This document shows positions 17,452 to 26,308 of a stretch of 64,000 bases of DNA, one piece after another (positions within the stretch are counted from its first letter, which is position 1; every line of letters starts with the position of its first letter). The position numbers and the translations under genes are program-made. Source of the DNA: Clostridiales bacterium (GTDB lineage Bacteria; Bacillota; Clostridia; Saccharofermentanales; DTU023); assembly GCA_004556925.1 (NCBI GenBank), contig SFFI01000011.1:1-64000 (forward strand), given 5' to 3'. Under the pieces are notes generated by a model. That model worked only from the letters and a program-made list of their open reading frames with translations. It searched no databases and had not been told where the DNA came from.

Positions 17452-18750
17452 ATGTTATTTAAAGATATTTTATATGTAGATCAAAATTTTCAACTGCAGG
17501 GTCCCGCCTGCATTGTGGTAGAAGGGGACAAGATCAAGTCTATTGGAGCCGAAGCCCCACAAGACTACCAGGGCGAAGTCTACCAGGCCAAGCAGGCCCT
17601 GTTGTTGCCAGCCTTTGTGGATGCCCACTGTCATATTCCTATGACCCTCCTAAGGGGTTATGGAGAGGGCTTGCCTCTGCAGCGCTGGCTGACAGAGCGG
17701 ATTTTCCCTTTTGAGGCTAAGCTTACAGACGAAGACTGCTACTGGGGTGCCCTTTTGGGGATTGCTGAACTCCTGGCCTCAGGCTGCGGCTCTTTCTCAG
17801 ATATGTATATGCATGAAGCCGGTATCATTCGAGCTGTGGAAGAAGCTGGTATCCGGGCCAACCTCTCTAATGCTGTTGTGGGCGATGGGACTTTTCAAGA
17901 AAATTCTGCCTACCCTGATACCCAACTCTTGATCCAGCATCAAAAGGCCAATCCCCAAAGCCTAATTAAAGCCGAGCTGGCCTTGCACGCAGAATATACC
18001 TCAACGGAAGAAGCCGCCAGGAGCCTTCTGGAATTTGCCCAAGACCAAGGTTTGCGCGTGCAAATCCACTTGTCAGAGACACAAAAAGAGCATGAGGAAG
18101 CCAAGGAGAGGCGAGGGGGGAGAACCGCCTTGGCCTATTTGGCAGACTTAGGCTATTGCTCTGTCCCCTTGATTTTTGCCCATGGTGTGTGGCTAGAAGA
18201 TTCGGATTTTGACCTCTTAAGCCAGGCCGTGCGGGAGGGCGCGGATATCAGCCTGGTGCACAACCCCAGCTCTAATCTCAAGCTGGGTTCCGGCTTTGCC
18301 CAGCTGAAAAAGTGGGAAGAAGCCGGGGTCAATATCGCCCTAGGTACAGATGGTGCTTCCTCAAACAATAATCTCAATATGCTGGAAGAAGTCCACCTGG
18401 CTTCTCTGCTGCAAAAGGGCGTAAGTAGGGACCCTGCTTTTATGAGTCCCAGCCAAAGTTTGGCCTACGCCACTTGGGGTGGAGCTAAAGCCCAAGGCAG
18501 GGGAGACCTCGGCCGTATTTATGAGGGAGCGCCGGCTGACCTGATGTTGGTAGATTTGGACCATTATCAAACCCAGCCCCTCTTTGACCCCTTGGCCAAC
18601 TTCCTCTATGCGGCGGACCGGCAGCAAATTGTGCTCACCATGGTGGCAGGCAAGGTCCTCTATCGGGAGGGCGAGTTCAAGACGATCGATATAGAGCAGG
18701 CAGCCTACCAAGTGGAAAAAATTGCCAAGTCTAAGGCAAATTCTTTATAA
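17452..18750 (+). CDS. Amidohydrolase, 5-methylthioadenosine/S-adenosylhomocysteine deaminase-like
   Basis: This is a metal-dependent deaminase of the amidohydrolase superfamily, MtaD/chlorohydrolase branch. Metal and catalytic motifs are in order: DAHCHIP, LHAEYTS, IHLSE, IFAHGVWL, VHNPSSNLKLGSG and LGTDGASSNN. The 432-residue length fits. I chose ATG 17452 (MLFKDILYVDQNF), which gives the normal N-terminus; the ribosome-binding site is weak. Substrate class (MTA, SAH or adenosine) is inferred from the family and from the adjacent nucleoside phosphorylase. A guanine-deaminase-like role is the main alternative. Confidence 0.85.
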   Translation: MLFKDILYVDQNFQLQGPACIVVEGDKIKSIGAEAPQDYQGEVYQAKQALLLPAFVDAHCHIPMTLLRGYGEGLPLQRWLTERIFPFEAKLTDEDCYWGALLGIAELLASGCGSFSDMYMHEAGIIRAVEEAGIRANLSNAVVGDGTFQENSAYPDTQLLIQHQKANPQSLIKAELALHAEYTSTEEAARSLLEFAQDQGLRVQIHLSETQKEHEEAKERRGGRTALAYLADLGYCSVPLIFAHGVWLEDSDFDLLSQAVREGADISLVHNPSSNLKLGSGFAQLKKWEEAGVNIALGTDGASSNNNLNMLEEVHLASLLQKGVSRDPAFMSPSQSLAYATWGGAKAQGRGDLGRIYEGAPADLMLVDLDHYQTQPLFDPLANFLYAADRQQIVLTMVAGKVLYREGEFKTIDIEQAAYQVEKIAKSKANSL

Positions 18751-18780
18751 TTACAGTCTATTCTAGGAGGATATTATTTT

Positions 18781-20709
18781 ATGAATATTTCGCGGCATAT
18801 GGGGCGGAGCTTACTGGGTCTAGCCCTCTGTTTCGTCTTAATCATAAGTATGGCCCCCTGGGTCTTTGCCACAGACGCTGTGGATATGGAGACAGAAAGC
18901 CTAGAGGAAAACCTGGACCCTGACCAGATTAGCCAGGGCCAGATTCAAGATTTTGATATAGCGGGTACGGCTTACTATGACGAAGCCAGAAGTCTCTTGA
19001 CGATGGTTAACGACCTGCGGGCCAGCCTGGGCATTGCGCCTTTGGCCTTCAATATGCAACTGGAAGACCTAGCGCTTTTAAGAGCAGCCGAGACCTCGAT
19101 TTATTGGAGCCATATGCGGCCAGACGGCAGCTATCTGTACGAGACCGACAAAAATGTAGATGGGGAAAATATTCAGTCTGGCATTGCCAAGGCGGAAAGC
19201 GTCTTTAATGCCTGGCTTAACTCTCCAGGTCATTATGAGAATATGGTAAACCCCGAATACAAATCTATCGGTATTGGGGCCTATGCTTCTGTTCACGGCG
19301 AGCCTGCCCGTTGGTGGGCCCAGGTTTTCTCACGAAGCTTGGAGGAAACCACCATGCCAGACCGGCAAAATGGGGCCACAGTCGTGCAGAGAATCCGTGT
19401 GAACCCTGATTTCTTAGCCATGAAGGTGCTCACAGGTGGCCAAATCAATACTAGCCTGACCAGTGCGGACTTTGGTCAAAAATCTATCTTGCGCCTGCAG
19501 GTGGGGGACCAAGCCCAGCTGTACGGCATGCTTCATTACAAAGTATCCGAGCCGACTGATTGGCCGGGGTCTGTGCCTCAAGAGGCTCTGGTTTGGGAAA
19601 ATACCAGTCCCAGCGTGATTACACTGGAGGCTTGCGGCAAGCTGACGGCAGAAGCTGTGGGCGAGGCCACCGTTACTGTCTCCCACCGCGACATTCCAGG
19701 CCTCACGGCAAGCTTGCAGGTTCAAGTGCTGCCCGTGAAGCATGTCCGTCTGACCAGCTTACTCAATGCAGAGGCGTCGGAAGCCCTCTTCCAGGAGATT
19801 CAGACCGTGTATGCGGCCAAAGCTCCGGTGGAGGCTTTTGCCGGAGAAAGCACCCCAGAGGCCAACAAGGAGAAGGAGATGGTTTACCGCTTCTATGACC
19901 AGCTGGGCACGACCCCTGAACTCCAGGAGACAGCCCTGCAACTGTCCAAGCAATATAGCCTCTTCCTCTTCCCGGACAGTTTGGAAAGCCTCCCAGGCTT
20001 GGGCCAAATTGTCGAAAACTTTGCCGGTAAGCAAAGGATCTTTTGGCAGACCTTCAGCGATCTGGACAGCCCCGAGGATCAAACGCTACAAGTCCCTGGT
20101 TGGGCCAGGTCAGCCGCCGCTATTGTTTTAGATTCTGCTGGCCATAACCTGCGGATGCTCCTCTATTCAGATGCTCCGCCCACGGCTACAACGCAAGTCT
20201 TGACGGATCTCCTGGATCCCGCTCGCCTGGCGATTTCTTCTGTGGATCCCTTTCAATTGACCTATGATGTGGATCTCTTTGCGGACCGGGACGATTTCTA
20301 CCTGGCCTTTGCGGACAACTACCAACCTATCCAGCAATTGGACTTGTCTGACCTCCAATCGGCTAAGCTGATGCACAACCTCCAGGGCCAGATTGTGTAC
20401 CGGCCTCAGCTCTTTTTGGCCCGCACCGAGCCTGGTCCCTTCCCCCCGGCAGAGCCGGATTTTTCCGCTGTGCTCTATGAGGTTGACCAGCCCGAACTTG
20501 CCAGTTTTGACGAAGCGGGCAATCTGGTCATCAAGGGTGCAGGTAGTTTTAACCTGCGCGCCGACTTTGTTGACCCCGTCAGCAACCAGGTCTTGGCTTC
20601 GGCTACTCTCCTGGTGAATAACTATATCTCTATTGAGCCTGTGGCGGCAGAAAGCACCCAGGCCACTCAAGCCGCTCCGGAAGTCACGGAAATTGATCCG
20701 GAGCCTTAG
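18781..20709 (+). CDS. Secreted CAP-domain protein
   Basis: A signal peptide occupies about residues 1-30 (hydrophobic LLGLALCFVLIISM, cleavage near VFA-TDA). A CAP/SCP domain follows at about 60-190, with SHMRPDGS, NAWLNSPGHYENM and the GIGAY strand. Next comes a Big-like beta-sandwich (about 210-320) with the usual VTVSHRDIPGLTAS repeat-type sequence. The remaining 300 residues are not recognised and may contain a second beta-rich domain. Start ATG 18781 follows TAGGAGG. The protein is probably exported and surface-associated. It has no LPXTG signal. Its target is unknown. Confidence 0.85.
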   Translation: MNISRHMGRSLLGLALCFVLIISMAPWVFATDAVDMETESLEENLDPDQISQGQIQDFDIAGTAYYDEARSLLTMVNDLRASLGIAPLAFNMQLEDLALLRAAETSIYWSHMRPDGSYLYETDKNVDGENIQSGIAKAESVFNAWLNSPGHYENMVNPEYKSIGIGAYASVHGEPARWWAQVFSRSLEETTMPDRQNGATVVQRIRVNPDFLAMKVLTGGQINTSLTSADFGQKSILRLQVGDQAQLYGMLHYKVSEPTDWPGSVPQEALVWENTSPSVITLEACGKLTAEAVGEATVTVSHRDIPGLTASLQVQVLPVKHVRLTSLLNAEASEALFQEIQTVYAAKAPVEAFAGESTPEANKEKEMVYRFYDQLGTTPELQETALQLSKQYSLFLFPDSLESLPGLGQIVENFAGKQRIFWQTFSDLDSPEDQTLQVPGWARSAAAIVLDSAGHNLRMLLYSDAPPTATTQVLTDLLDPARLAISSVDPFQLTYDVDLFADRDDFYLAFADNYQPIQQLDLSDLQSAKLMHNLQGQIVYRPQLFLARTEPGPFPPAEPDFSAVLYEVDQPELASFDEAGNLVIKGAGSFNLRADFVDPVSNQVLASATLLVNNYISIEPVAAESTQATQAAPEVTEIDPEP

Positions 20710-20746
20710 ACCCGACGCCTAGGGCCTAGCAGAGGAGGTGTATCTA

Positions 20747-22261
20747 GTGGAAAACGTAGTAGAGATGCGGGGTGTGAGTAAATTTTTTCCCGGCATTGTG
20801 GCGAATGACAAGGTGAACTTTGACCTGGCCAAGGGTGAAATTCATGCCCTCCTGGGGGAGAACGGGGCAGGGAAATCGACCCTGATGTCTATCCTCTTTG
20901 GTATCTACCGGCCTGACGAAGGCAAAATTTTCGTTAAGGGCCAAGAGGTAGAGATCACTAGCCCCAATAAGGCCCACGACTTGGGCATCGGTATGGTGCA
21001 CCAGCACTTTAAATTGGTAGAAAATTTCACTGTTACCCAGAATATTATGCTGGGCCGCGAGACCACCAAGGGTCTCTTTTTGGACCAGGATGCGGCCAGA
21101 AAACGCGTAATAGCCTTGTCAGAACAGTATGGCCTTAATGTGGATCCCGATGCCAAAATTGAGGACGTCTCCGTAGGGATGCAACAGCGGGTGGAAATCC
21201 TCAAGGTCCTCTACCGCGATGCTGATATCATTATCTTAGACGAGCCTACGGCGGTTTTAACGCCGCAAGAAATTGATGAGCTGATGGCCATCCTGCGCAA
21301 CTTCTGTGCGGAGGGGAAATCAGTTATCCTCATTACCCACAAGCTCAAAGAAATCATGGCCGTGGCCGACCGCGTGACGGTCCTGCGTAGAGGGAAATAT
21401 ATTACGACGGCCCAGACCTCAGAAACGAGTGAGGCGGACTTGGCCTCTCTGATGGTAGGCCGGCCGGTTTCTTTTGAGATTGCTAAAGCGCCCGCCAAGC
21501 TAGGGGAGACGGTCTTATCTGTGCAAGACCTCAAGGTACGAGATGCCCGTGGCCACCTGGCCCTGAAAGGCGTGAACTTGGAGGTCAAGGCGGGAGAAAT
21601 CCTGGGCCTGGCCGGGGTAGATGGCAATGGGCAGAGTGAATTACTAGAGGCTATTGCCGGCCTTAGCCCCGTCGAAGCGGGCCAGATTCAGCTCTTAGGC
21701 CAGGATATCACCAACGTGCCGATTCGCGACCGCACGGAACAGGGGCTGGCCCATATCCCTGCCGACCGGCAAAAGTTTGGCCTCGTCTTGCAATATTCCC
21801 TGGCCGAAAATTATATTTTGACCAATTATTATCAGGATCCTTATAGTATTCGAGGCTTCCTGCAAAAGGCCGCGATCTCCCACCATGCGGAGGAGCTTTC
21901 TGCCCAGTTTGATGTGCGGTCCGGCGAGGGCATCCGTTCCCTGGCGGGACAGCTCTCAGGCGGTAACCAGCAGAAGGCAATCATTGCACGCGAGTTTTCT
22001 TCCCAACCCAAGCTCCTGCTCTGTGCCCAGCCTACGCGCGGGCTTGACGTTGGCGCGATTGAGTATATCCATAATCAACTGGTAAAGCTCCGTGACCAGG
22101 GGGTAGGCATCCTGCTCTTGAGCTTTGAACTCGATGAAATCCTCAGTTTATCCGACCGCATCGTAGTCATGTACGGTGGCCAAATCTCTGGTGAGGTACA
22201 GGGCGATGCTACCAACGAACGCGAACTAGGCCTCATGATGGTCGGTTCTTGGGAAAAGTAG
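20747..22261 (+). CDS. ABC transporter ATPase, nucleoside-type importer (two ATPase domains)
   Basis: It has two fused ABC domains. The first has GENGAGKST, signature SVGMQQRVEI and DEPTAVL. The second has the degenerate Walker A GVDGNGQS and the signature LSGGNQQK. This layout is typical of the sugar/nucleoside ABC ATPases such as NupA and RnsB. The start is GTG 20747, eight bases after AGAGGAGG; an upstream GTG at 20738 lies inside the ribosome-binding site. Two permease genes follow directly. No substrate-binding lipoprotein of the BMP family is in the window, so it must be encoded elsewhere. Confidence 0.92.
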   Translation: MENVVEMRGVSKFFPGIVANDKVNFDLAKGEIHALLGENGAGKSTLMSILFGIYRPDEGKIFVKGQEVEITSPNKAHDLGIGMVHQHFKLVENFTVTQNIMLGRETTKGLFLDQDAARKRVIALSEQYGLNVDPDAKIEDVSVGMQQRVEILKVLYRDADIIILDEPTAVLTPQEIDELMAILRNFCAEGKSVILITHKLKEIMAVADRVTVLRRGKYITTAQTSETSEADLASLMVGRPVSFEIAKAPAKLGETVLSVQDLKVRDARGHLALKGVNLEVKAGEILGLAGVDGNGQSELLEAIAGLSPVEAGQIQLLGQDITNVPIRDRTEQGLAHIPADRQKFGLVLQYSLAENYILTNYYQDPYSIRGFLQKAAISHHAEELSAQFDVRSGEGIRSLAGQLSGGNQQKAIIAREFSSQPKLLLCAQPTRGLDVGAIEYIHNQLVKLRDQGVGILLLSFELDEILSLSDRIVVMYGGQISGEVQGDATNERELGLMMVGSWEK

Positions 22262-22270
22262 GAGGGGCCT

Positions 22271-23473
22271 ATGGCAGAAGTAGAACTCAAGAAAACGAAG
22301 AAGCACAAGAGTTTGGCTAAGTCTGAAAATGGCCGTCTGATTCTGACGGCTCTGATTGCTATAGTCCTGGCCTTCTTGGTGGCTATCCTTGTCATGCTGG
22401 CAACCGGCATTAAACCAGGCAACTTTTTTTCTGCCCTGCTCCGTACCTTTACCGGTTTGGACTTTAGCAAGGCAGGTACCGACGCCTTTTTTAAGCCCCG
22501 TTATGTGGGTGAATTTATTCAAATCTCATTGCCGCTGATTATGACAGGCTTGTCCTTAGGCTTTGCCTACCGCTGTGGCCTCTTTAATATCGGAGCAGAA
22601 GGCCAGGTCATTGCCGGTATTTTGGGCGCTAACCTGGTCGCTATCTTGGTTCCCTGGCAGTCCAAATCCCTAGCTGTTCTGGCTGTCCTGGCGGCCGGCC
22701 TTTTTGGCGCCCTCTGGGCCCTGATCCCAGGCCTCCTCAAGGCCCACCTTGGGGTATCGGAGGTTGTGTCTACTATCATGTTTAACTACATGGCCATTTA
22801 CCTGTCTAACGCCGTGCTCAAGGCCTTGCCGGGCTCTAATACCCAGCGGACCATTGACCTGCCAGACCAGGCCATGCTGACCTCCCCTTGGCTGCGGGAA
22901 ATTACAGGCAACTCCCGTCTCCACTGGGGAATTCTCATTATCTTGATTTGTATACCTCTTTACAATATCCTGCTCAACCGGACCAGCTTTGGCTATGAAA
23001 TTAGGGCCGTCGGCTTTAACCGAGATGCCGCCCGCTATGCCGGCATGAAGGTCAAGAGCCGGATTGTTGCCTCCATGATGATTTCAGGCCTTTTTGCCGG
23101 TCTAGCTGGTGCTTGCCTGGCCCTGGGAACCTTCAAATATGGCCGCATCCTGCCAGGCTTTGAAAACTATGGTTTTGATGGTATTGCTGTCGGCCTTCTG
23201 GGAGGCACCAAAGGGGTGGGCATTCTCTTAGCTGGCCTCCTCATGGGTGGCCTGAGATCGGGCCAAGCCCTCATGCAAGCACAGCGCGTCCCCTTGGAAA
23301 TTGCCCAGATTGTCTCCGCCCTCATCGTGCTCTTTGTAGCCATGCAGAAGGCGATTGACTTTATCCTGTCCCGCATGGCCAAAAAACGCCGCTTGGAGGC
23401 CCAGGAGATGAAAACCCAGGAGGCAGCCGATAATAATCCCAAGCCTGCCAAAGAAGAGGAGGGAGGTAAATAA
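22271..23473 (+). CDS. ABC transporter permease, nucleoside-type importer
   Basis: This is an inner subunit of the BPD_transp_2 class, as in branched-chain amino acid, ribose and nucleoside importers. It has a cytoplasmic Lys-rich N-terminus, about ten hydrophobic helices and the conserved GFAYRCGLFNIGAEGQ segment near residue 95. The EIRAVGFNRDAARYAGMK loop contacts the ATPase. The C-terminal tail is charged. The stop overlaps the next ATG by one base, so both permeases are coupled. Confidence 0.92.
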   Translation: MAEVELKKTKKHKSLAKSENGRLILTALIAIVLAFLVAILVMLATGIKPGNFFSALLRTFTGLDFSKAGTDAFFKPRYVGEFIQISLPLIMTGLSLGFAYRCGLFNIGAEGQVIAGILGANLVAILVPWQSKSLAVLAVLAAGLFGALWALIPGLLKAHLGVSEVVSTIMFNYMAIYLSNAVLKALPGSNTQRTIDLPDQAMLTSPWLREITGNSRLHWGILIILICIPLYNILLNRTSFGYEIRAVGFNRDAARYAGMKVKSRIVASMMISGLFAGLAGACLALGTFKYGRILPGFENYGFDGIAVGLLGGTKGVGILLAGLLMGGLRSGQALMQAQRVPLEIAQIVSALIVLFVAMQKAIDFILSRMAKKRRLEAQEMKTQEAADNNPKPAKEEEGGK

Positions 23474-24420
23474 TGGAACTCTTTAGCTCAATGTTTGTCT
23501 TGGCCCTGATTTACTCGACCCCGATTATTTTGGCGGCTACAGGTGTGCTCTATTCTGAGCGGTCAGGCGTTACCAATATCGCAATCGAAGGCGTCATGGT
23601 TATGGGGGCTTTTGTGGCAGCCACCATCCTCTACTATACAGAGGCCAGCATGGGCGACTTCGCTCCCTGGCTGTCTATCCTCTTAGCAGGCTTAGCGGGC
23701 ATTATTTATTCCAGCATCCACGCCTTTATTTCCATTGATCTAGAAGGTGACCAGACCATTTCTGGTACAGCCTTAAACATGCTTGCGCCTGCGCTAGGGG
23801 TTTACCTCTGCCAAATTATTTTTGGTCAACAAAGGTCACAAGCCTTCCAAAGAGGCTTTGTCAAAACCACCGTTCCCGGCCTGAGTGAGATTCCGCTTAT
23901 CGGGAGACTTTTCTTCTCGAACATTTATCCCACCTTTTTCCTGGCCTTGGCGGTGGTCATCCTGACCTATATCATCTTATGGAAGACCCCCCTGGGCCTG
24001 CGGCTTCGGGCGGCAGGTGAACACCCCGCTGCAGTAGACAGCCTCGGTATTTCAGTGCGTAAACTCCGCTATGGTGGCGTCCTAACCTCAGGTTTCCTAG
24101 GCGGTATGGCCGGTGGCATCATGGTCTTAACCCAATCCACGCAATTCACCGCCAGCTCCATCCACGGTATGGGCTTTATCTCCATCGCTGCCCTTATCTT
24201 TGGTCGCTGGAATCCTTGGGGCGTCTTGGGCGCAAGCTTTTTCTTTGGCTTCTCCCAGATATTTGGCATTTATTCGCGGGATGTCCCCCTCTTTGCCAAC
24301 ATTCCCCAAGAAGTCTTCCAAGCCCTGCCCTATGCCCTAACAGTTCTGGCCCTGCTCTTCTTCAGCCGCAAGTCCGCAGCCCCCAAGGCCGTAGGCATAC
24401 CCTACAAGGCCAGTAACTAA
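23473..24420 (+). CDS. ABC transporter permease, nucleoside-type importer, second subunit
   Basis: This second permease has 315 residues and about eight to ten membrane helices. Family features are LYSERSGVTNIAIEGVM near residue 30 and GLRLRAAGEHPAAVDSLGI, the ATPase-facing loop. It completes a two-permease, one-ATPase importer. Its last 25 bases plus the stop are duplicated 72 bases downstream (24463-24500), just before a strong terminator. Confidence 0.92.
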   Translation: MELFSSMFVLALIYSTPIILAATGVLYSERSGVTNIAIEGVMVMGAFVAATILYYTEASMGDFAPWLSILLAGLAGIIYSSIHAFISIDLEGDQTISGTALNMLAPALGVYLCQIIFGQQRSQAFQRGFVKTTVPGLSEIPLIGRLFFSNIYPTFFLALAVVILTYIILWKTPLGLRLRAAGEHPAAVDSLGISVRKLRYGGVLTSGFLGGMAGGIMVLTQSTQFTASSIHGMGFISIAALIFGRWNPWGVLGASFFFGFSQIFGIYSRDVPLFANIPQEVFQALPYALTVLALLFFSRKSAAPKAVGIPYKASN

Positions 24421-24500
24421 GAGCTGGCGGAGCCTATCACGGGATACCGTGATTAGGTCCGGGTAGACATGCCCTACAAGGCTAGTAACTAAGAAGTTGG
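24391..24500 (+). repeat. Duplicated 3' end of the permease gene, including the stop codon
   Basis: The segment at 24391-24427 (GTAGGCATACCCTACAAGG and onward through TAA) is repeated at 24463-24500 with about five mismatches over 38 bases. The two stop codons, at 24418 and 24490, are 72 bases apart and therefore in the same frame. The second copy runs straight into the terminator stem. Confidence 0.85.
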
Positions 24501-24550
24501 GGTCCTGCCCACAGCCTCCAAGAGGCTTGCTGGCCGGACCCCACTTTTTC
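24499..24550 (+). terminator. Intrinsic terminator of the nucleoside importer operon
   Basis: GGGGTCC at 24499-24505 pairs with GGACCCC at 24536-24542. An inner AGCCTC/GAGGCT stem fills the loop. TTTTT at 24545-24549 follows at once. This is a strong Rho-independent terminator on the + strand. Confidence 0.88.
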
Positions 24551-24560
24551 CTCATTTTCG

Positions 24561-24840
24561 CTCAGTACATCCAACTTCCTCTTTCTCGCTCAGCACATCA
24601 AACTTCCTCTTTCTCGCTCAGCACATCCAACTTCCTCTTTCTCACTCAGTACATCCAATTTTCTCTTTCTCGCTCAGCACATCCAATCTCCTCTTTCTCG
24701 CTCAGCACATCCAACCTCCTCTTTCTCACTCAGTACATCCAATTTCATCTTTCTCACTTAGTACATCCAACTTGCTCTTTCTCGCTCAGTACATCCAACT
24801 TGCTCTTTCTCGCTCAGTACATCCAACTTCCTCATTTATC
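24561..24840 (+). repeat. 28-bp tandem array (family C), ten units
   Basis: Ten units of CTCAGTACATCCAACTTCCT plus CTTTCTCG follow each other exactly every 28 bases from 24561 to the unit starting at 24813. R/Y transitions are the main differences. Two more units lie at 52839-52892. Because 28 is not a multiple of three, no reading frame is kept from unit to unit. Confidence 0.93.
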
Positions 24841-25039
24841 TTACAAGTTTGCAGCTTTTGTACGCCCAAATTTTCTGAAAGTCGGGTTAAGCTGGATTTT
24901 TCCCGCAAAATAGCCCTAAAAGGGTATGTTTTATACAAATATACATCTCTGCGTTGGAATTTATACATTAAGGAGGAGAAAAAGTGGCCAGGGAGGTACA
25001 TTATCTGCAAACTTGTAAGAAAATCCGGAAAGTTGAAGT
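24824..25039 (+). repeat. Terminal-inverted-repeat element (family D), copy 1
   Basis: CTTACAAGTTTGCAG at 24840-24854 is perfectly complementary to CTGCAAACTTGTAAG at 25005-25019, and similarity extends outward (CAACTTCC against GGAAAGTTG). About 150 bases lie between them. A second element with the same flanks is at 48491-48700. It resembles a MITE but no target duplication was recognised and no transposase is present. Confidence 0.75.
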
Positions 25040-25251
25040 AGTTAGGGCTTTGGGCCTTTTTACGTCCTGCCTTGCTTTCCTATTATTTCGGTTTTCGTGG
25101 ATTTCGGACAAGTTTGCAAGTAATGGATGAATCCGAGCGGCCAAAGCATCCATTACTTGCGGATTTGCCCTCGACACCATCCACTAGTTGCAAAAATGTC
25201 CGGCGTCCCACCCATTAGTTGCAAAAATGCCCGAGAATCCAGAATTCCGAA
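25029..25251 (+). repeat. Dispersed repeat family A, copy 2
   Basis: It starts in the right arm of element D (AAAGTTGAAGTAG) and ends at AATTCCGAA, where the 74-base array begins. It aligns to 46-279 over its whole length, but copy 1 carries a different spacer between the two inverted arms. It keeps both orientations of the CCATTACTTGC word. Confidence 0.85.
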
Positions 25252-25856
25252 AGTCAAGTCCGCCAAATCAGGGGTTTGCCAACCTTTTTTCGGCTCGCAT
25301 TTGCTTGGGGAGGCCAAATAATGGTTGGCAAATCCTCCAAATCAGCACTATGCCAACTCTTTTCGGGGCAACTCCAAGCAGGGACAGCAAAAAAAGAGTT
25401 GGCAATTCTGCTATATCAGGAGTTTGCCAACCTTTTTTGGCCCATTGGGCTGGATTAGTGACAGTTTTTGGTTGGCAAATCCGCTAAATCAGGGGTTTGC
25501 CAACCCTTTTCGGCCCGGCCAGGCCGGTTTAGCGGCAGATTTTGGTTGGCAATTCCGTCAAATCAGGGGTTTGCCAACCCTTTTCGGGCCGGTAGGGCCG
25601 GTTTAACGGCAGATTTTGGTTGGCAAGTTCGCTTAATCAGTGGTTTGCCAACCTTTTTAGGGCCGGTAGGGCCGGTTTAACAGCAGATTTTGGTTGGCAA
25701 GTCCGTCAAATCAGCACTTTGCCAACCTTTTTCCGGCCGGCAGGGCCGGTTTAGCGGCAGATTTTGGTTGGCAAGTCCGCCAAATCAGGGGTTTGCCAAC
25801 CTTTTTCAGGCCGGCCGGTCCGGTTTAGCAGGATATTTAGGTTGGCAAGTTAGTCA
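25249..25856 (+). repeat. 74-bp tandem array of terminator-like hairpins (family E), about eight units
   Basis: GGTTGGCAA starts at 25470, 25544, 25618, 25692, 25766 and 25840, exactly 74 bases apart. Earlier, more divergent units begin near 25249, 25323 and 25397. In each unit GGTTGGCAA pairs with TTGCCAACC about 20 bases later, and a T-run then follows, as in an intrinsic terminator. The rest of the unit is GGCCGGYAGGGCCGG plus GTTTARCGGCAGATTTT. The sequence between hairpins is conserved as well, so this is not a CRISPR array. Confidence 0.93.
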
Positions 25857-25867
25857 AGCCACTAATA

Positions 25868-26308
25868 GTGTGTAAATTTGCCTTTGTTCATTTCACAAGG
25901 CCTCTAAGATGTCCCAGCAAATCACAAATATGGTGGAATATTGCATTTGCTCATTTCACAAGGCCTCTTAGACGTCCCAGCAAATCGCAAATATAGTGGA
26001 ATGTTGCCTTTGCTCATCTCACAAGGCCTCTGAGCCGGCCCAGCAAATCAGAAGTATGTGGAATATTGTATTTGTCCATTTCACAAGCCTTTGGGCGGGG
26101 GGAAAAACCTAAAAAATATGGTGAAATGTGATAGTGGCTCAATTCACAATATTTATGCCCAGACCAGATAAGGAAATTATATGGTGAAATAGCATATTGA
26201 GTTATTTCACATGAATTCTGCTAGGGCCGGATAAGGCCAATTTATGGTGGAATGTCATAATACATTATTTGACATGAATTTCGGCCAAATAATTAAGGGA
26301 GGAAGGCA
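25868..26308 (+). repeat. 63-bp tandem palindromic array (family F), about seven units
   Basis: GTGGAAT/GTGAAAT words recur at 25931, 25994, 26056, 26119, 26182 and 26245, which is 62-63 bases apart. TTTCACA words recur in between, so each unit folds on itself (GGTGAAATA with TTATTTCAC). The part 26022-26313 is found inverted and about 90 percent identical at 63712-64000. Confidence 0.92.

Noticed and set aside
24497..24913. 138-codon frame across the 28-bp array
   Set aside because: The repeat period is not a multiple of three and the predicted protein is only the three frames of the repeat in turn, with no ribosome-binding site.
24984..25130. Small gene starting GTG after AAGGAGGAG, 48 codons, with a matching frame in family A copy 1
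   Set aside because: The copies differ at many first and second codon positions and change the protein freely, so the frame is not under coding constraint. It overlaps an inverted-repeat arm.
25249..25856. CRISPR array: regular 36-base palindromic repeat with 38-base spacers
   Set aside because: The intervals between the palindromes are themselves repeats of each other, so these are not unique spacers, and no cas gene is in the window.
25188..25875. Several overlapping frames across the 74-bp array
   Set aside because: They all follow from the repeat sequence, have no ribosome-binding sites and change frame at unit borders.
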